Below are positions 45,709 to 53,431 of a stretch of 64,000 bases of DNA, one piece after another; positions within the stretch are counted from its first letter, which is position 1; each line of letters begins with the position of its first letter. The notes under the pieces were generated by a model. It saw only the letters and a program-made list of their open reading frames with translations, was not told the origin of the DNA and did not search any database. The DNA is taken from NCBI RefSeq assembly GCF_000423485.1, contig NZ_AUIB01000001.1:248001-312000 (forward strand), given 5' to 3'. Made by a program: the position numbers and the translations under genes. Source of the DNA: Propionimicrobium lymphophilum DSM 4903 (lineage in GTDB: Bacteria; Actinomycetota; Actinomycetes; Propionibacteriales; Propionibacteriaceae).

Positions 45709-46164
45709 ATGTTATTAGCCGAAGCGCTTGCAATGCGCGCCGATATCCAACGCAGGCTGACTTCCCTTAAGGGCAGGTTGCTGAAGGTGGCCCGCGTCCA
45801 AGAAGGGGAGAGGCCCGACGAAGATCCGGCCAAGCTGCTTTCAGAAAGCGAAGAGCTGATGCGTCAACTCGAAGAACTAATCTGCAGAATTAACGCCACT
45901 AACTCTGTGACGAAGTTCGACGAGACCCGCACGCTAACCGACGCGATAGCTGCTCGGGACGTCGCTCTGATGCGCAGGCGTCTGCTCGCCGAGACGGCTG
46001 ACGCTGCGAGCACCCGTCAAGACGTCTATTCGCGCTCCGAGGTGCGTTATGTCTCTTCCGTGGACGTGCCCAAGCTGCGCGCCCAGGCCGATGAGGCGGC
46101 GAAAGAATATCGCCTTCTGGACACGAAAATCCAGCAGCTGAACTGGCTGACCGAACTTAACTAA
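45709..46164 (+). CDS. DIP1984-family protein
   Basis: A 151-residue, highly helical cytosolic protein. MLLAEALAMRADIQRRLTSL, the middle TNSVTKFDETRTLTDAIAAR and a final KIQQLNWLTEL match the DIP1984 family, sometimes labelled septicolysin. The family has no proven function; it forms helical bundles. It diverges from the surface-protein gene and stands alone. Confidence 0.85.
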   Translation: MLLAEALAMRADIQRRLTSLKGRLLKVARVQEGERPDEDPAKLLSESEELMRQLEELICRINATNSVTKFDETRTLTDAIAARDVALMRRRLLAETADAASTRQDVYSRSEVRYVSSVDVPKLRAQADEAAKEYRLLDTKIQQLNWLTELN

Positions 46165-46207
46165 AAAGACTTGTTGGTAGTTTCGCGATTTTGGCGAGCG
46201 TCACCGC

Positions 46208-46280
46208 GGCCGACGGCTTCGGCCACATGGCAGTCCGACATAGGCCCGGACTAGGGCGTTCAAGCCGCCCGAAATCACTC
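46208..46280. ncRNA. Candidate structured RNA with alternative stems
   Basis: Three hairpins follow one another: GGCCGA/TCGGCC (46208-46224), AGTCCG/CGGACT (46232-46252) and GGGCG/CGCCC (46254-46270). A competing 9-bp stem, CATAGGCCC (46239-46247) with GGGCCTATG (46272-46280), would enclose the third and exclude the second. Mutually exclusive stems upstream of an operon are the hallmark of attenuators and riboswitches. No known class is recognised. Confidence 0.35.
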
Positions 46281-46507
46281 AGGGCCTATGCACGGCGCAC
46301 AAGAGCACTACGCGAGAGCGTGGCATGGCTTATTGATTTACTACCGGACGCTGAAAATCGCGAGGCGAGGGTGGGCTCGGGGACCTGTCTTTTTAGCTTT
46401 TAGATTGAAGAGTCAGCTATGGCGAAAACAGATTCGTGTAAAGTTGTAGAGCATAAGTGATTCAGCTCAAGGAAGGGCTGGGTCATTGCTTTGTTAACTA
46501 GCGAAAA

Positions 46508-46538
46508 CTTCTCGTATTGAGGAACCGAGTACGAAAAG
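46508..46538 (+). promoter_or_regulatory. Inverted repeat directly before araB
   Basis: CTTCTCGTA and TACGAAAAG match at 8 of 9 positions and are 13 bases apart. The 3' arm ends in the AAAAGG that serves as the araB ribosome site. It could be an operator or a hairpin that limits translation. Confidence 0.4.
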
Positions 46539-46544
46539 GCGAAG

Positions 46545-48212
46545 ATGCCAGAAACTAAGTATCTAGTCGGTATTGACTTTGGAACACTATCTGGGCGTGC
46601 TGTTGTGGTTCGCGCAGACAACGGTGAAATGCTTGGCACTGCTGTTGCCGAGTATCCGCACGGCGTCATGGACGAGACGTTGGATAGCGCTGATGGCCAG
46701 GCGCTGCCGCCTGGCTACGCGCTGCAGGATCCGGGCGATTATGAGTACGTTCTTCGCCGTGTAGTTATTGGAGCCGTCAAGGACGCCGGAATCGACCCCA
46801 CTAGTGTGGTCGGAATTGGCGTGGACTGCACGTCGGCAACCGTCTTGGTAACGGACAAATACGGCGTGCCGCTTTGCAAGAAACCCAAGTATGCGAATAA
46901 TCCGCATTCTTGGATCAAGCTGTGGAAGCACCACGGTGCGCAGGAGCAGGCGGACCGCCTGGTTGCCGCCGCTAAGGAACGTAACGAGCCTTGGCTGGCA
47001 CGTTACGGTGGGGTCCTTTCTTCCGAGCTGCTGCTGCCGAAGGTCCTGGAGACCTACGAGAAGGCCCGCGATGTTTACGACGGAGCTTCTTACTTCGTCA
47101 ACATGATGGACTGGCTGACCTGGAAGTTGACAGGAAAATTGACTTACGCGGCTGGCGACTCTGGCTACAAGCGCATGTACCAGGATGGCCATTACCCCTC
47201 GCACGAATACCTGGAATCGGTTTCTAAGGGCTTCGGCACTGTTTTCGAGGACAAGATGTCTGGCCCGATTCTGCCGTTGGGAGCCAAAGTTGGTGGTTTG
47301 CATAGCGAACCTGCAGCAATTCTGGGGCTGCCTGAAGGAATCGCAGTCGCTTCTGGCAATATTGACGCGCACGTTGTTGTTGCTGGTGCTAACGCCGTCA
47401 AGCCTGGTCAGTTGACCGCCATCATGGGCACCTCCAGTTGCTACGTAGTTAACGATAAGGAATTGCACGAGGTGCCTGGCACCTTCGGTGTTGTTGATGG
47501 TGGCGCTGTTGACGGTGCCTGGGGTTACGAGGCAGGCCAGACGGCAGTTGGCGACATTTTCGCGTGGTACACCGAGAACTGCATCCCTGTAAGGTACGAG
47601 GATCTCGCCAAGGAGAAGGGCGTTTCCGTCCACGAGCTGCTTTGCGAACTAGCCATGCAGCAGAAGATTGGCGAACACGGTCTAGTAGCGCTGGATTGGC
47701 ATAACGGCAACCGTTCAATTCTTTCCGATTCGCGCCTTTCGGGCACGATCATGGGCTTGACCCTAATTACAAAACCGGAAGAGATCTACCGAGCACTACT
47801 CGAATCGACCTGCTTCGGTGCGCGCGTGATTATCGAAAACTTTGAGCAGTACGGCGTCAAGATCGACGAGATTGTTGCCGCAGGTGGTCTGCTGAAGAAC
47901 GAGTTCTACATGCAGATGCTCGCGGACATCACCCGCAAGCCGATCACGATTTCGACGGCTCCGCAGACTGGCTCCTTGGGTGCTTGCGTCTTCGCTGCCA
48001 CTGCCGCCGGTATCTACCCATCGGTATTCGAAGCTGCTGAGGCAATGGCACAGACCGAGCAGTACAAGTACAAGCCGAACGAGCCCAGCTCCAAGGAGTA
48101 TGACGTGGTCTTCAGCTTCTACAAGGAACTGCACGATCACTTCGGGCGTGGCGAGACTGACATCATGGCAAGGATGAAGGCATTCCAGAGCGAGCAGAAG
48201 GAAAAGAAGTAG
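46545..48212 (+). CDS. araB: L-ribulokinase
   Basis: A 555-residue FGGY-family carbohydrate kinase. KYLVGIDFGTLSGRAVVV is the N-terminal phosphate motif, VGIGVDCTSATVLVTD follows, and GTSSCYVV, GYEAGQTAVGDIFAW and IVAAGGLLKNEFYMQMLAD belong to the C-terminal ATP domain. The length and the ribulokinase-type GxxxGQ segment fit AraB. It phosphorylates L-ribulose to L-ribulose 5-phosphate. araD begins 3 bp later. No araA is present in the window. Confidence 0.93.
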   Translation: MPETKYLVGIDFGTLSGRAVVVRADNGEMLGTAVAEYPHGVMDETLDSADGQALPPGYALQDPGDYEYVLRRVVIGAVKDAGIDPTSVVGIGVDCTSATVLVTDKYGVPLCKKPKYANNPHSWIKLWKHHGAQEQADRLVAAAKERNEPWLARYGGVLSSELLLPKVLETYEKARDVYDGASYFVNMMDWLTWKLTGKLTYAAGDSGYKRMYQDGHYPSHEYLESVSKGFGTVFEDKMSGPILPLGAKVGGLHSEPAAILGLPEGIAVASGNIDAHVVVAGANAVKPGQLTAIMGTSSCYVVNDKELHEVPGTFGVVDGGAVDGAWGYEAGQTAVGDIFAWYTENCIPVRYEDLAKEKGVSVHELLCELAMQQKIGEHGLVALDWHNGNRSILSDSRLSGTIMGLTLITKPEEIYRALLESTCFGARVIIENFEQYGVKIDEIVAAGGLLKNEFYMQMLADITRKPITISTAPQTGSLGACVFAATAAGIYPSVFEAAEAMAQTEQYKYKPNEPSSKEYDVVFSFYKELHDHFGRGETDIMARMKAFQSEQKEKK

Positions 48213-48215
48213 TAA

Positions 48216-48914
48216 ATGCACATTTCTGATTTTTCGTCCGATATCCGCGACCGCATTCAGTGGACTCGCGAGAAGGTGGCAAAGCTGCACGCCGAACTGC
48301 CGGCAAACCAGTTGGTTGTATGGACGGCGGGCAATGTCTCCGAGCGCGTTGAGGGCGAGGACCTGTTCGTCATCAAGCCTTCGGGTGTGCGCTACGACGA
48401 GCTAGAGCCCGGCAAGATGGTGGTCTGTGACCTTGACGGCAACAAGATCGACGACGACACCTCGAAGGGTCTGAACCCGTCGTCGGACACTGCCGCTCAC
48501 GCATACGTCTACCGTCACATGAGCGAGGTGGGCGGGGTTGTGCACACACACTCGCCGTACGCCACCGCTTTTTCTGCCGTGCGCAAGCCGATCCCATGCG
48601 TGCTTACTATGATCGCCGATGAGTTCGGCGGCGAGATTCCCGTTGGGCCGTTCGCGATCATCGGTGACGACTCGATTGGCAGGGGAATCGTCGAGACGCT
48701 CAAGTCTTCGCGGTCCCCAGCTGTGCTGATGGCAAACCACGGCCCGTTCACTGTGGGCCAGCACGCAACCGCAGCCGTGAAGGCGGCGGTGATGGTGGAA
48801 GAGGTCGCCAAGACCGTGGCGATCGCTAATTCCCTGGGCGAGGTGGTGCCGGTTGAGTCCGAGGCCATCGACAAGCTCTGGGAACGCTACCAAAACGTCT
48901 ACGGCCAGAACTAA
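48216..48914 (+). CDS. araD: L-ribulose-5-phosphate 4-epimerase
   Basis: A 232-residue class II aldolase/adducin-fold zinc enzyme. WTAGNVSER and IKPSGVRYDEL bind the phosphate, SSDTAAHAYVYRH carries the catalytic Asp, and the zinc histidines are in HTHSPYA and MANHGPFTVG. It converts L-ribulose 5-phosphate to D-xylulose 5-phosphate. It follows araB directly. Class II aldolases (FucA/UlaF-like) are close relatives, but length and linkage favour AraD. Confidence 0.92.
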   Translation: MHISDFSSDIRDRIQWTREKVAKLHAELPANQLVVWTAGNVSERVEGEDLFVIKPSGVRYDELEPGKMVVCDLDGNKIDDDTSKGLNPSSDTAAHAYVYRHMSEVGGVVHTHSPYATAFSAVRKPIPCVLTMIADEFGGEIPVGPFAIIGDDSIGRGIVETLKSSRSPAVLMANHGPFTVGQHATAAVKAAVMVEEVAKTVAIANSLGEVVPVESEAIDKLWERYQNVYGQN

Positions 48915-48941
48915 AGCTTCAATCAATAGGAAGGATTTGTT

Positions 48942-50003
48942 ATGGCAACGATGGTTGTCTTGGGCAGTGGAATTATGGCCACCGCTCTGTCGTTCCCGGT
49001 CACTGAGAACGGCCACGAGGTTCGCCTTGTCGGCACGCATCTTGACCGCGAGATCATCGATTCAATCCAGAAGACCGGGGTGCACCCGAATCTTGGCCTG
49101 AAGGTCAACGAGGGCATCAAGGCTTACCAGCTCGAGGACGCTGCCGAGGCGTTTGAGGGTGCGGACGTCGTCATGTGTGGCGTTAACTCGTTCGGTATCG
49201 AGTGGATCGCTGAGCAGTTCAAGACCCTGCTTAAGCCGGGTCAGAAGCTGCTTTGCGTGACGAAGGGCATGCGCGCAGACGAGGACGGCACTTTGCATCT
49301 GCTGCTAACCATTATCCAGAACGCGCTACCCAAGGAACTTGTAGATCAGGTTTCTTGGAACGCGGTTGTTGGCCCGTCGATTGCTGGCGAGGTTGCCGTT
49401 CACCACGACACTTGCGTCGTGTTCTGCGGCCACGATCAGGACGATCTGGATTATCTGGCTGACATGTTCCGCACGGATTACTACCACGTGTGGACTTCGT
49501 TGGACTTCGTTGGCCACGAGACTGGCGCTGCAACTAAGAACATCTACGCGTTCGCTGCCGGTTTCGCCAAGGGCATGCTTAAGGCGGCAGGCAAGGAGAA
49601 CGACAAGTACGTCATGTACAACTACTCCTCGGCCGTGTTTGCTCAGGGTGCTAAGGAGCTGATCCAGTTCATCAAGCTGATGGGCGGCGATCCGAATACG
49701 GGCATCGGCCTGGGTGGCGTTGGCGACATGTTCGTCACCTCCATGGGCGGACGTAACGTGAAGGCCGGCACTTTCGTCGGTCAGGGCGTGCCGTTCTCTG
49801 AGGTGCGTAGCGTCCACATGAAGGGCGTGACGCTTGAGGGCGTCGCAGCTATTTCAGTGGTTGGTAAGGCACTGCGTGCGCTGACCAAGCGTGGCGTGAT
49901 CAAGGAAGAGGATTTCCCGCTGTGCCGCTTCCTGTATTCGGTTGTCGAGGAGGACCACCCGCTGGAAATGCCGTGGGATGAGTTCTTTGCGGACCTGAAA
50001 TAG
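48942..50003 (+). CDS. NAD-dependent glycerol-3-phosphate dehydrogenase-like protein
   Basis: 353 residues. A GpsA-type Rossmann start (MVVLGSGIMATALSFPVTEN) with VTKGM and VVGPSIAGEVA; the active-site lysine and its surroundings appear as GAATKNIYAFAAGFAKGM, and GVGDMFVTSMGGRN matches the GxGDLxxTCxS-xxR motif. Differences from true GpsA (GSGIMATA for GxGxWGTA, and extra residues at the end) suggest another polyol phosphate substrate. It is the third gene of the araBD operon, 27 bp after araD, with AGGAAGG as ribosome site. A pentitol- or pentulose-phosphate dehydrogenase is a reasonable guess. Confidence 0.8.
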   Translation: MATMVVLGSGIMATALSFPVTENGHEVRLVGTHLDREIIDSIQKTGVHPNLGLKVNEGIKAYQLEDAAEAFEGADVVMCGVNSFGIEWIAEQFKTLLKPGQKLLCVTKGMRADEDGTLHLLLTIIQNALPKELVDQVSWNAVVGPSIAGEVAVHHDTCVVFCGHDQDDLDYLADMFRTDYYHVWTSLDFVGHETGAATKNIYAFAAGFAKGMLKAAGKENDKYVMYNYSSAVFAQGAKELIQFIKLMGGDPNTGIGLGGVGDMFVTSMGGRNVKAGTFVGQGVPFSEVRSVHMKGVTLEGVAAISVVGKALRALTKRGVIKEEDFPLCRFLYSVVEEDHPLEMPWDEFFADLK

Positions 50004-50021
50004 CAGGGTTTTAAATACTGT

Positions 50022-50055
50022 GTGGCTGCCTTCCTCGGGAGGCAGCCACTTTTTT
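50022..50055 (+). terminator. Terminator of the araB-araD operon
   Basis: GTGGCTGCCT, an 8-base loop, AGGCAGCCAC and then six T. It begins 19 bp after the last stop codon. Confidence 0.95.
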
Positions 50056-50189
50056 GCATAAATTTTTCTGGTCGAATGTCCCGCAAGTCTCTAACAGCCT
50101 TGAGGCGTAATCTGCGCCGATCCTAGAAGAGTAACGCAGTAATTCTCCCATGCGCATTGGCCGTGAGGTTTTCTGCGAATTGAAGGTAG

Positions 50190-50258
50190 TGCAATGATTT
50201 GGTTAGTTCTACTGCAAAGATTTGGTACAAGTTGCTGCAATGATTCGGTAAGAAGGTG
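50190..50258. repeat. Three direct repeats with exact 23-bp period
   Basis: TGCAATGATTTGGTTA begins at 50190, TGCAAAGATTTGGTAC at 50213 and TGCAATGATTCGGTAA at 50236; consensus TGCAAWGATTYGGTW. The 23-bp step is about two helical turns, so bound proteins would sit on one face. The array ends at the ribosome site of the broken AAA ATPase gene, a place expected for an operator. 50056-50189 shows nothing else. Confidence 0.7.
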
Positions 50259-50414
50259 TGGTTGTGATTCCGCGGATCGCTAGTGAATACCTCGCACGGT
50301 TGGGCCAATGGTTTCCTGTAGTTTCTGTTACCGGGCCGCGGCAGAGCGGAAAATCTCACTGTTTTAGCTGCTGAAAAGTTTCTAACGGATTATCCGAAAA
50401 CTTCTCAGAACTAA
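50258..50414 (+). pseudogene. Broken AAA ATPase gene (DUF4143-type), 5' end only
   Basis: AAGAAGG and GTG (50258, or 50264) start a frame reading VIPRIASEYLARLGQW, then FPVVSVTGPRQSGKS, the N-terminus and Walker A of AAA ATPases that carry a DUF4143 domain. Right after the Walker A lysine the frame shifts: it ends at TGA 50372-50374, while the next frame continues LTVLAAEKFLTDYP to TAA 50412-50414. About 350 or more further residues are missing. hsdR converges from the other side. Confidence 0.75.
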
Positions 50415-50428
50415 GGCGTTAACGAGCT

Positions 50429-53400
50429 TTATCCCAGCACGTGGAAACGGTCGAAGAAGTCCGTCAACCAGCCGATGACGCGCTTCTTGCGGCTCAGGCG
50501 GCTGTTTGGCCCGGAGTCGAAACGGGAGCCAGCAGGCAGCATCTTGTCGATGTCAGTGCCGGACGTCTGTAGCCTGCCAAGTCGGAACATCGTTTCGATG
50601 AATTGGTCGGTTTCGGGCTGCTTGAGCCTCTCCTTCTGCACCATCTTGCTGATCTCTTCGGCTTTCCGCTCGTCCAGGTACTGCTTCCATTCCTCGTTGA
50701 TATCGCCGGTGGCGGAAACCGAGTCGACGAACCTTTCGATGAGGTCGATCTTGTTTTGCAGCGTGGGGCTGGACTTGACCGTGCGGCGAATTTCTTCGCG
50801 CACTTCTTCCTTCGATTTCTCTTCGTGCTCGTCGCGGTATTTCTCGACCAGCATGAGAATGTAGTCGACGTTAACCTCGACTTGCTTCATCAACTCGATC
50901 TCGAAGGTGAGGTCGTCGTTGATTTCTTCCGGCTCGCCTTGAGTCTGATTGCGGCGGTCGCGGTATAGGTCGAGGTAAGTGGACTGGTAGTCCTGCAGAT
51001 CGCGGGCGGGTAGCGGATCGGCGTCTTCGAATTCGTCGAATGCCGTCAGGATGTTTCGCAGCCGAAGCAGTTCGCCGAATATCCGGATGAATTCGTCTTT
51101 CTCGGCCTCGCTGGTAATCATCTGGCCGGGTGTCCACTTGCCCAGGTCGTCCAGTTTGGTCAGGTATTCGTCGAAGTAATGACTAAATGGCTGCAGGATC
51201 GTGATGCTGTCGGCCTGTTTATTGCCGAATAAAGCGATTGCTTCGTTGGTTTCGTCCTCGAGGTTTCTGAACGACACGATATTGCCGTATGTCTTCACCG
51301 AGTTGAGGATGCGGTTCGTCCTCGAGAATGCCTGCAGCAGCCCGTGGTGGTGCATGAATTTGTCTACCCACAACGTGTTCAGCGTCGGCGCGTCGAAGCC
51401 GGTGAGCAGCATGTTAACGACGATAACCATGTCTAGTTCGCGCGATTTCATGCGCATGGTGACGTCGTCGTAGTAGTTGCTGAAGCCTTGCGCGGAAGTG
51501 TCGAAGCTGGTGCCGAACATGGCGTTGTAGTCGTTGATCGCCCTGTCGAGGAAAAGCCGGTCGATCTGGTTGAGTGAGTCGGTGTCGAACTCTTCTTCGG
51601 GCAGCAGGCCTTCGCTGTATTGATCGGAGTTGGGCGCATACGTGAAGATCGTGGCGATTTTCAGCCGCTTCGTCGGGTCTTTGATGTCTCGTTGCTGGTC
51701 GGCGAATTCCAGGTAGTAGGTCTTTGCGGCGTCCACCGAGGCCGTCGCGAAGATCGAGTTGAAGCCGCGCACCCGTTTGTCTTTGAGAACGTAGTTTGAG
51801 TTGCGTTTGGTTTTCTGGTCGAAGTGGTTGAGAACGTAAGAGACCACCATGGCGATCCTGCGCCTATCCAGCAGGGCTTTCTCAGTGGCGATGGACGACA
51901 CTTCTTCGTATTCCAGGTCGTCTTTTGCCTTGATGGTGTTGACGTAGTCGATGCGAAACGGCAGCACGTTTTCGTCGGCGATGGCGTCGGAGATGGTGTA
52001 GGAATGCAGCCTGTCGCCGAACACCTGCGGGGTGGTGCGAATGACTGCCGAGCCGGCGTTCTTGTTTTCGTTGAAGATAGGTGTGCCGGTGAAGCCGAAC
52101 AGGTGGTATTTGCGGAAGGCTTTGGTGATTGCCTTGTGCATGTCGCCAAATTGGCTGCGGTGACATTCGTCGAAGATGATCACGACGTGTGCATCGTAGA
52201 TGGCGTGCGACTTTGTGGTCTTTACGAAGTTTGAGAGCTTCTGAATCGTGGTGATGACGATCTTGGAGTCAGGGTTGCTGAGCTGCTCGCGCAGTTCTTT
52301 CGTGGACTTGTTTGAGCTGACCGCGCCTTTCTGGAACTTCTCGTATTCTTTCTTGGTTTGGAAGTCCAGGTCTTTGCGGTCAACGACGAACAGCACCTTG
52401 TCGATGCCCTCGAGCTGGGTGGCGAGCTGTGCGGTTTTGAAGCTGGTCAGCGTCTTGCCTGAGCCGGTGGTGTGCCAGATGTAGCCGCCGGCTTCGATGC
52501 AGCCCAGTTTCTTGTAGTTGGTGGCCAGTTGGATGCGGTTGATGATTCGTTCGGCGGCGACGATCTGGTAGGGGCGCAGCACCATTAGCGCCTGGTCGGA
52601 AGTGAACACGCAGTATTTGATGATGACGTTCAGCAGCGTCCGCTTGGAAAGGAACGTCTTGGCGAAGTCCATCAGATCGGTGATGTGGTGGTTATGCGAG
52701 TCCGTCCACCACGATGTGAACTCGTAACTTGCCGACCCGGAGCGGCCTCGATTTTTGGTTCCGCTGGTGTGCTGGGCTCTGGTGGTGTTGGAGTAGTACT
52801 TGGTATGAGTGCCGTTGGAGATAATAAATAGCTGCGCATACTGGAATAGCCCAGACCCAGCCCAGAAGCTGTCGCGCTGGTAGCGGTTGATCTGGTTGAA
52901 GGCTTCGCGCAGGGCAACTCCGCGTCGTTTCAGTTCGATGTGAGCCATCGGTAGGCCGTTTACCAATATGGTGACGTCGTAGCGGTTCTTGTAATTGCCC
53001 TCGACCTCGTACTGGTTAATCACCTGCAGCCGGTTGCGGTGAATATTTTTCTTATCGATCAGATGAATGTTCTTTTGGGTGCCGTCTTCGCGTTCGAGCA
53101 CCAGGGCGGCGGGCGTGGCCTGAATGATCGCGGTTTTATCCAGGATGCCCTGGGATGGGTTAGCTAGCTGACCTTTGAAGAAGCGTGTCCACTCGGTTTC
53201 AGTGAACTGGATGTCGTTCAGGGCCTCGAGTTGGCGGCGAAGGTTTGCTACCAGATCATCCTCGGTTTTGATGGGCAGGAACTCGTATTCCTGCTTGCGA
53301 AGTTGGGCAATCAACGCGTTCTCGAGGTCTGCCTCAGACTGGTAAGCCTTTTCTTTGCGCTCAGGAATCTCATATTCAGCCACGACTGTGGCATCCGGCC

Positions 53401-53431
53401 CAGCGGCAATAGGAAGATACGTGCTGCTCAC
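50429..53431 (-). CDS. hsdR: Type I restriction enzyme, R subunit
   Basis: 1000 residues. The N-terminal nuclease shows the PD-(D/E)xK pattern in YDVTILVNGLPMAHIELKRRG (Asp, then ExK). The translocase has Walker A IWHTTGSGKTLTS, DECH in IIFDECHRSQFG, motif III FGFTGTP and motif VI region LLQAFSRTNRI. It translocates DNA with ATP and cuts unmethylated foreign DNA, in an R2M2S complex. The start codon overlaps the hsdS stop by 4 bp. All motifs are intact, so the system can restrict. Confidence 0.95.
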   Translation of the reverse strand: MSSTYLPIAAGPDATVVAEYEIPERKEKAYQSEADLENALIAQLRKQEYEFLPIKTEDDLVANLRRQLEALNDIQFTETEWTRFFKGQLANPSQGILDKTAIIQATPAALVLEREDGTQKNIHLIDKKNIHRNRLQVINQYEVEGNYKNRYDVTILVNGLPMAHIELKRRGVALREAFNQINRYQRDSFWAGSGLFQYAQLFIISNGTHTKYYSNTTRAQHTSGTKNRGRSGSASYEFTSWWTDSHNHHITDLMDFAKTFLSKRTLLNVIIKYCVFTSDQALMVLRPYQIVAAERIINRIQLATNYKKLGCIEAGGYIWHTTGSGKTLTSFKTAQLATQLEGIDKVLFVVDRKDLDFQTKKEYEKFQKGAVSSNKSTKELREQLSNPDSKIVITTIQKLSNFVKTTKSHAIYDAHVVIIFDECHRSQFGDMHKAITKAFRKYHLFGFTGTPIFNENKNAGSAVIRTTPQVFGDRLHSYTISDAIADENVLPFRIDYVNTIKAKDDLEYEEVSSIATEKALLDRRRIAMVVSYVLNHFDQKTKRNSNYVLKDKRVRGFNSIFATASVDAAKTYYLEFADQQRDIKDPTKRLKIATIFTYAPNSDQYSEGLLPEEEFDTDSLNQIDRLFLDRAINDYNAMFGTSFDTSAQGFSNYYDDVTMRMKSRELDMVIVVNMLLTGFDAPTLNTLWVDKFMHHHGLLQAFSRTNRILNSVKTYGNIVSFRNLEDETNEAIALFGNKQADSITILQPFSHYFDEYLTKLDDLGKWTPGQMITSEAEKDEFIRIFGELLRLRNILTAFDEFEDADPLPARDLQDYQSTYLDLYRDRRNQTQGEPEEINDDLTFEIELMKQVEVNVDYILMLVEKYRDEHEEKSKEEVREEIRRTVKSSPTLQNKIDLIERFVDSVSATGDINEEWKQYLDERKAEEISKMVQKERLKQPETDQFIETMFRLGRLQTSGTDIDKMLPAGSRFDSGPNSRLSRKKRVIGWLTDFFDRFHVLG

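Larger units (their letters stand above)
46165..46544. other. 380-bp leader region before araB, no convincing gene
   Basis: No reading frame here resembles a known protein. The left part (46208-46280) is dense in inverted repeats (separate entry). The part from 46400 onward is AT-rich and should hold the araB promoter. GTTAAC at 46494-46499 and the inverted repeat at 46508-46538 are the other visible elements. Confidence 0.5.

Noticed and set aside
46191-46403. Short plus-strand frame in the araB leader
   Set aside because: Arg-rich, no ribosome site and no similarity; the region is better explained by inverted repeats.
46587-47633. Long open frame on the minus strand inside araB
   Set aside because: It lies wholly over a clear FGGY kinase, has no motifs and no ribosome site; long antisense frames are common in GC-rich genes.
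50190-50258. CRISPR array
   Set aside because: Unit of 23 bp contains repeat and variable part together, only three copies, no spacers of normal length and no cas genes.
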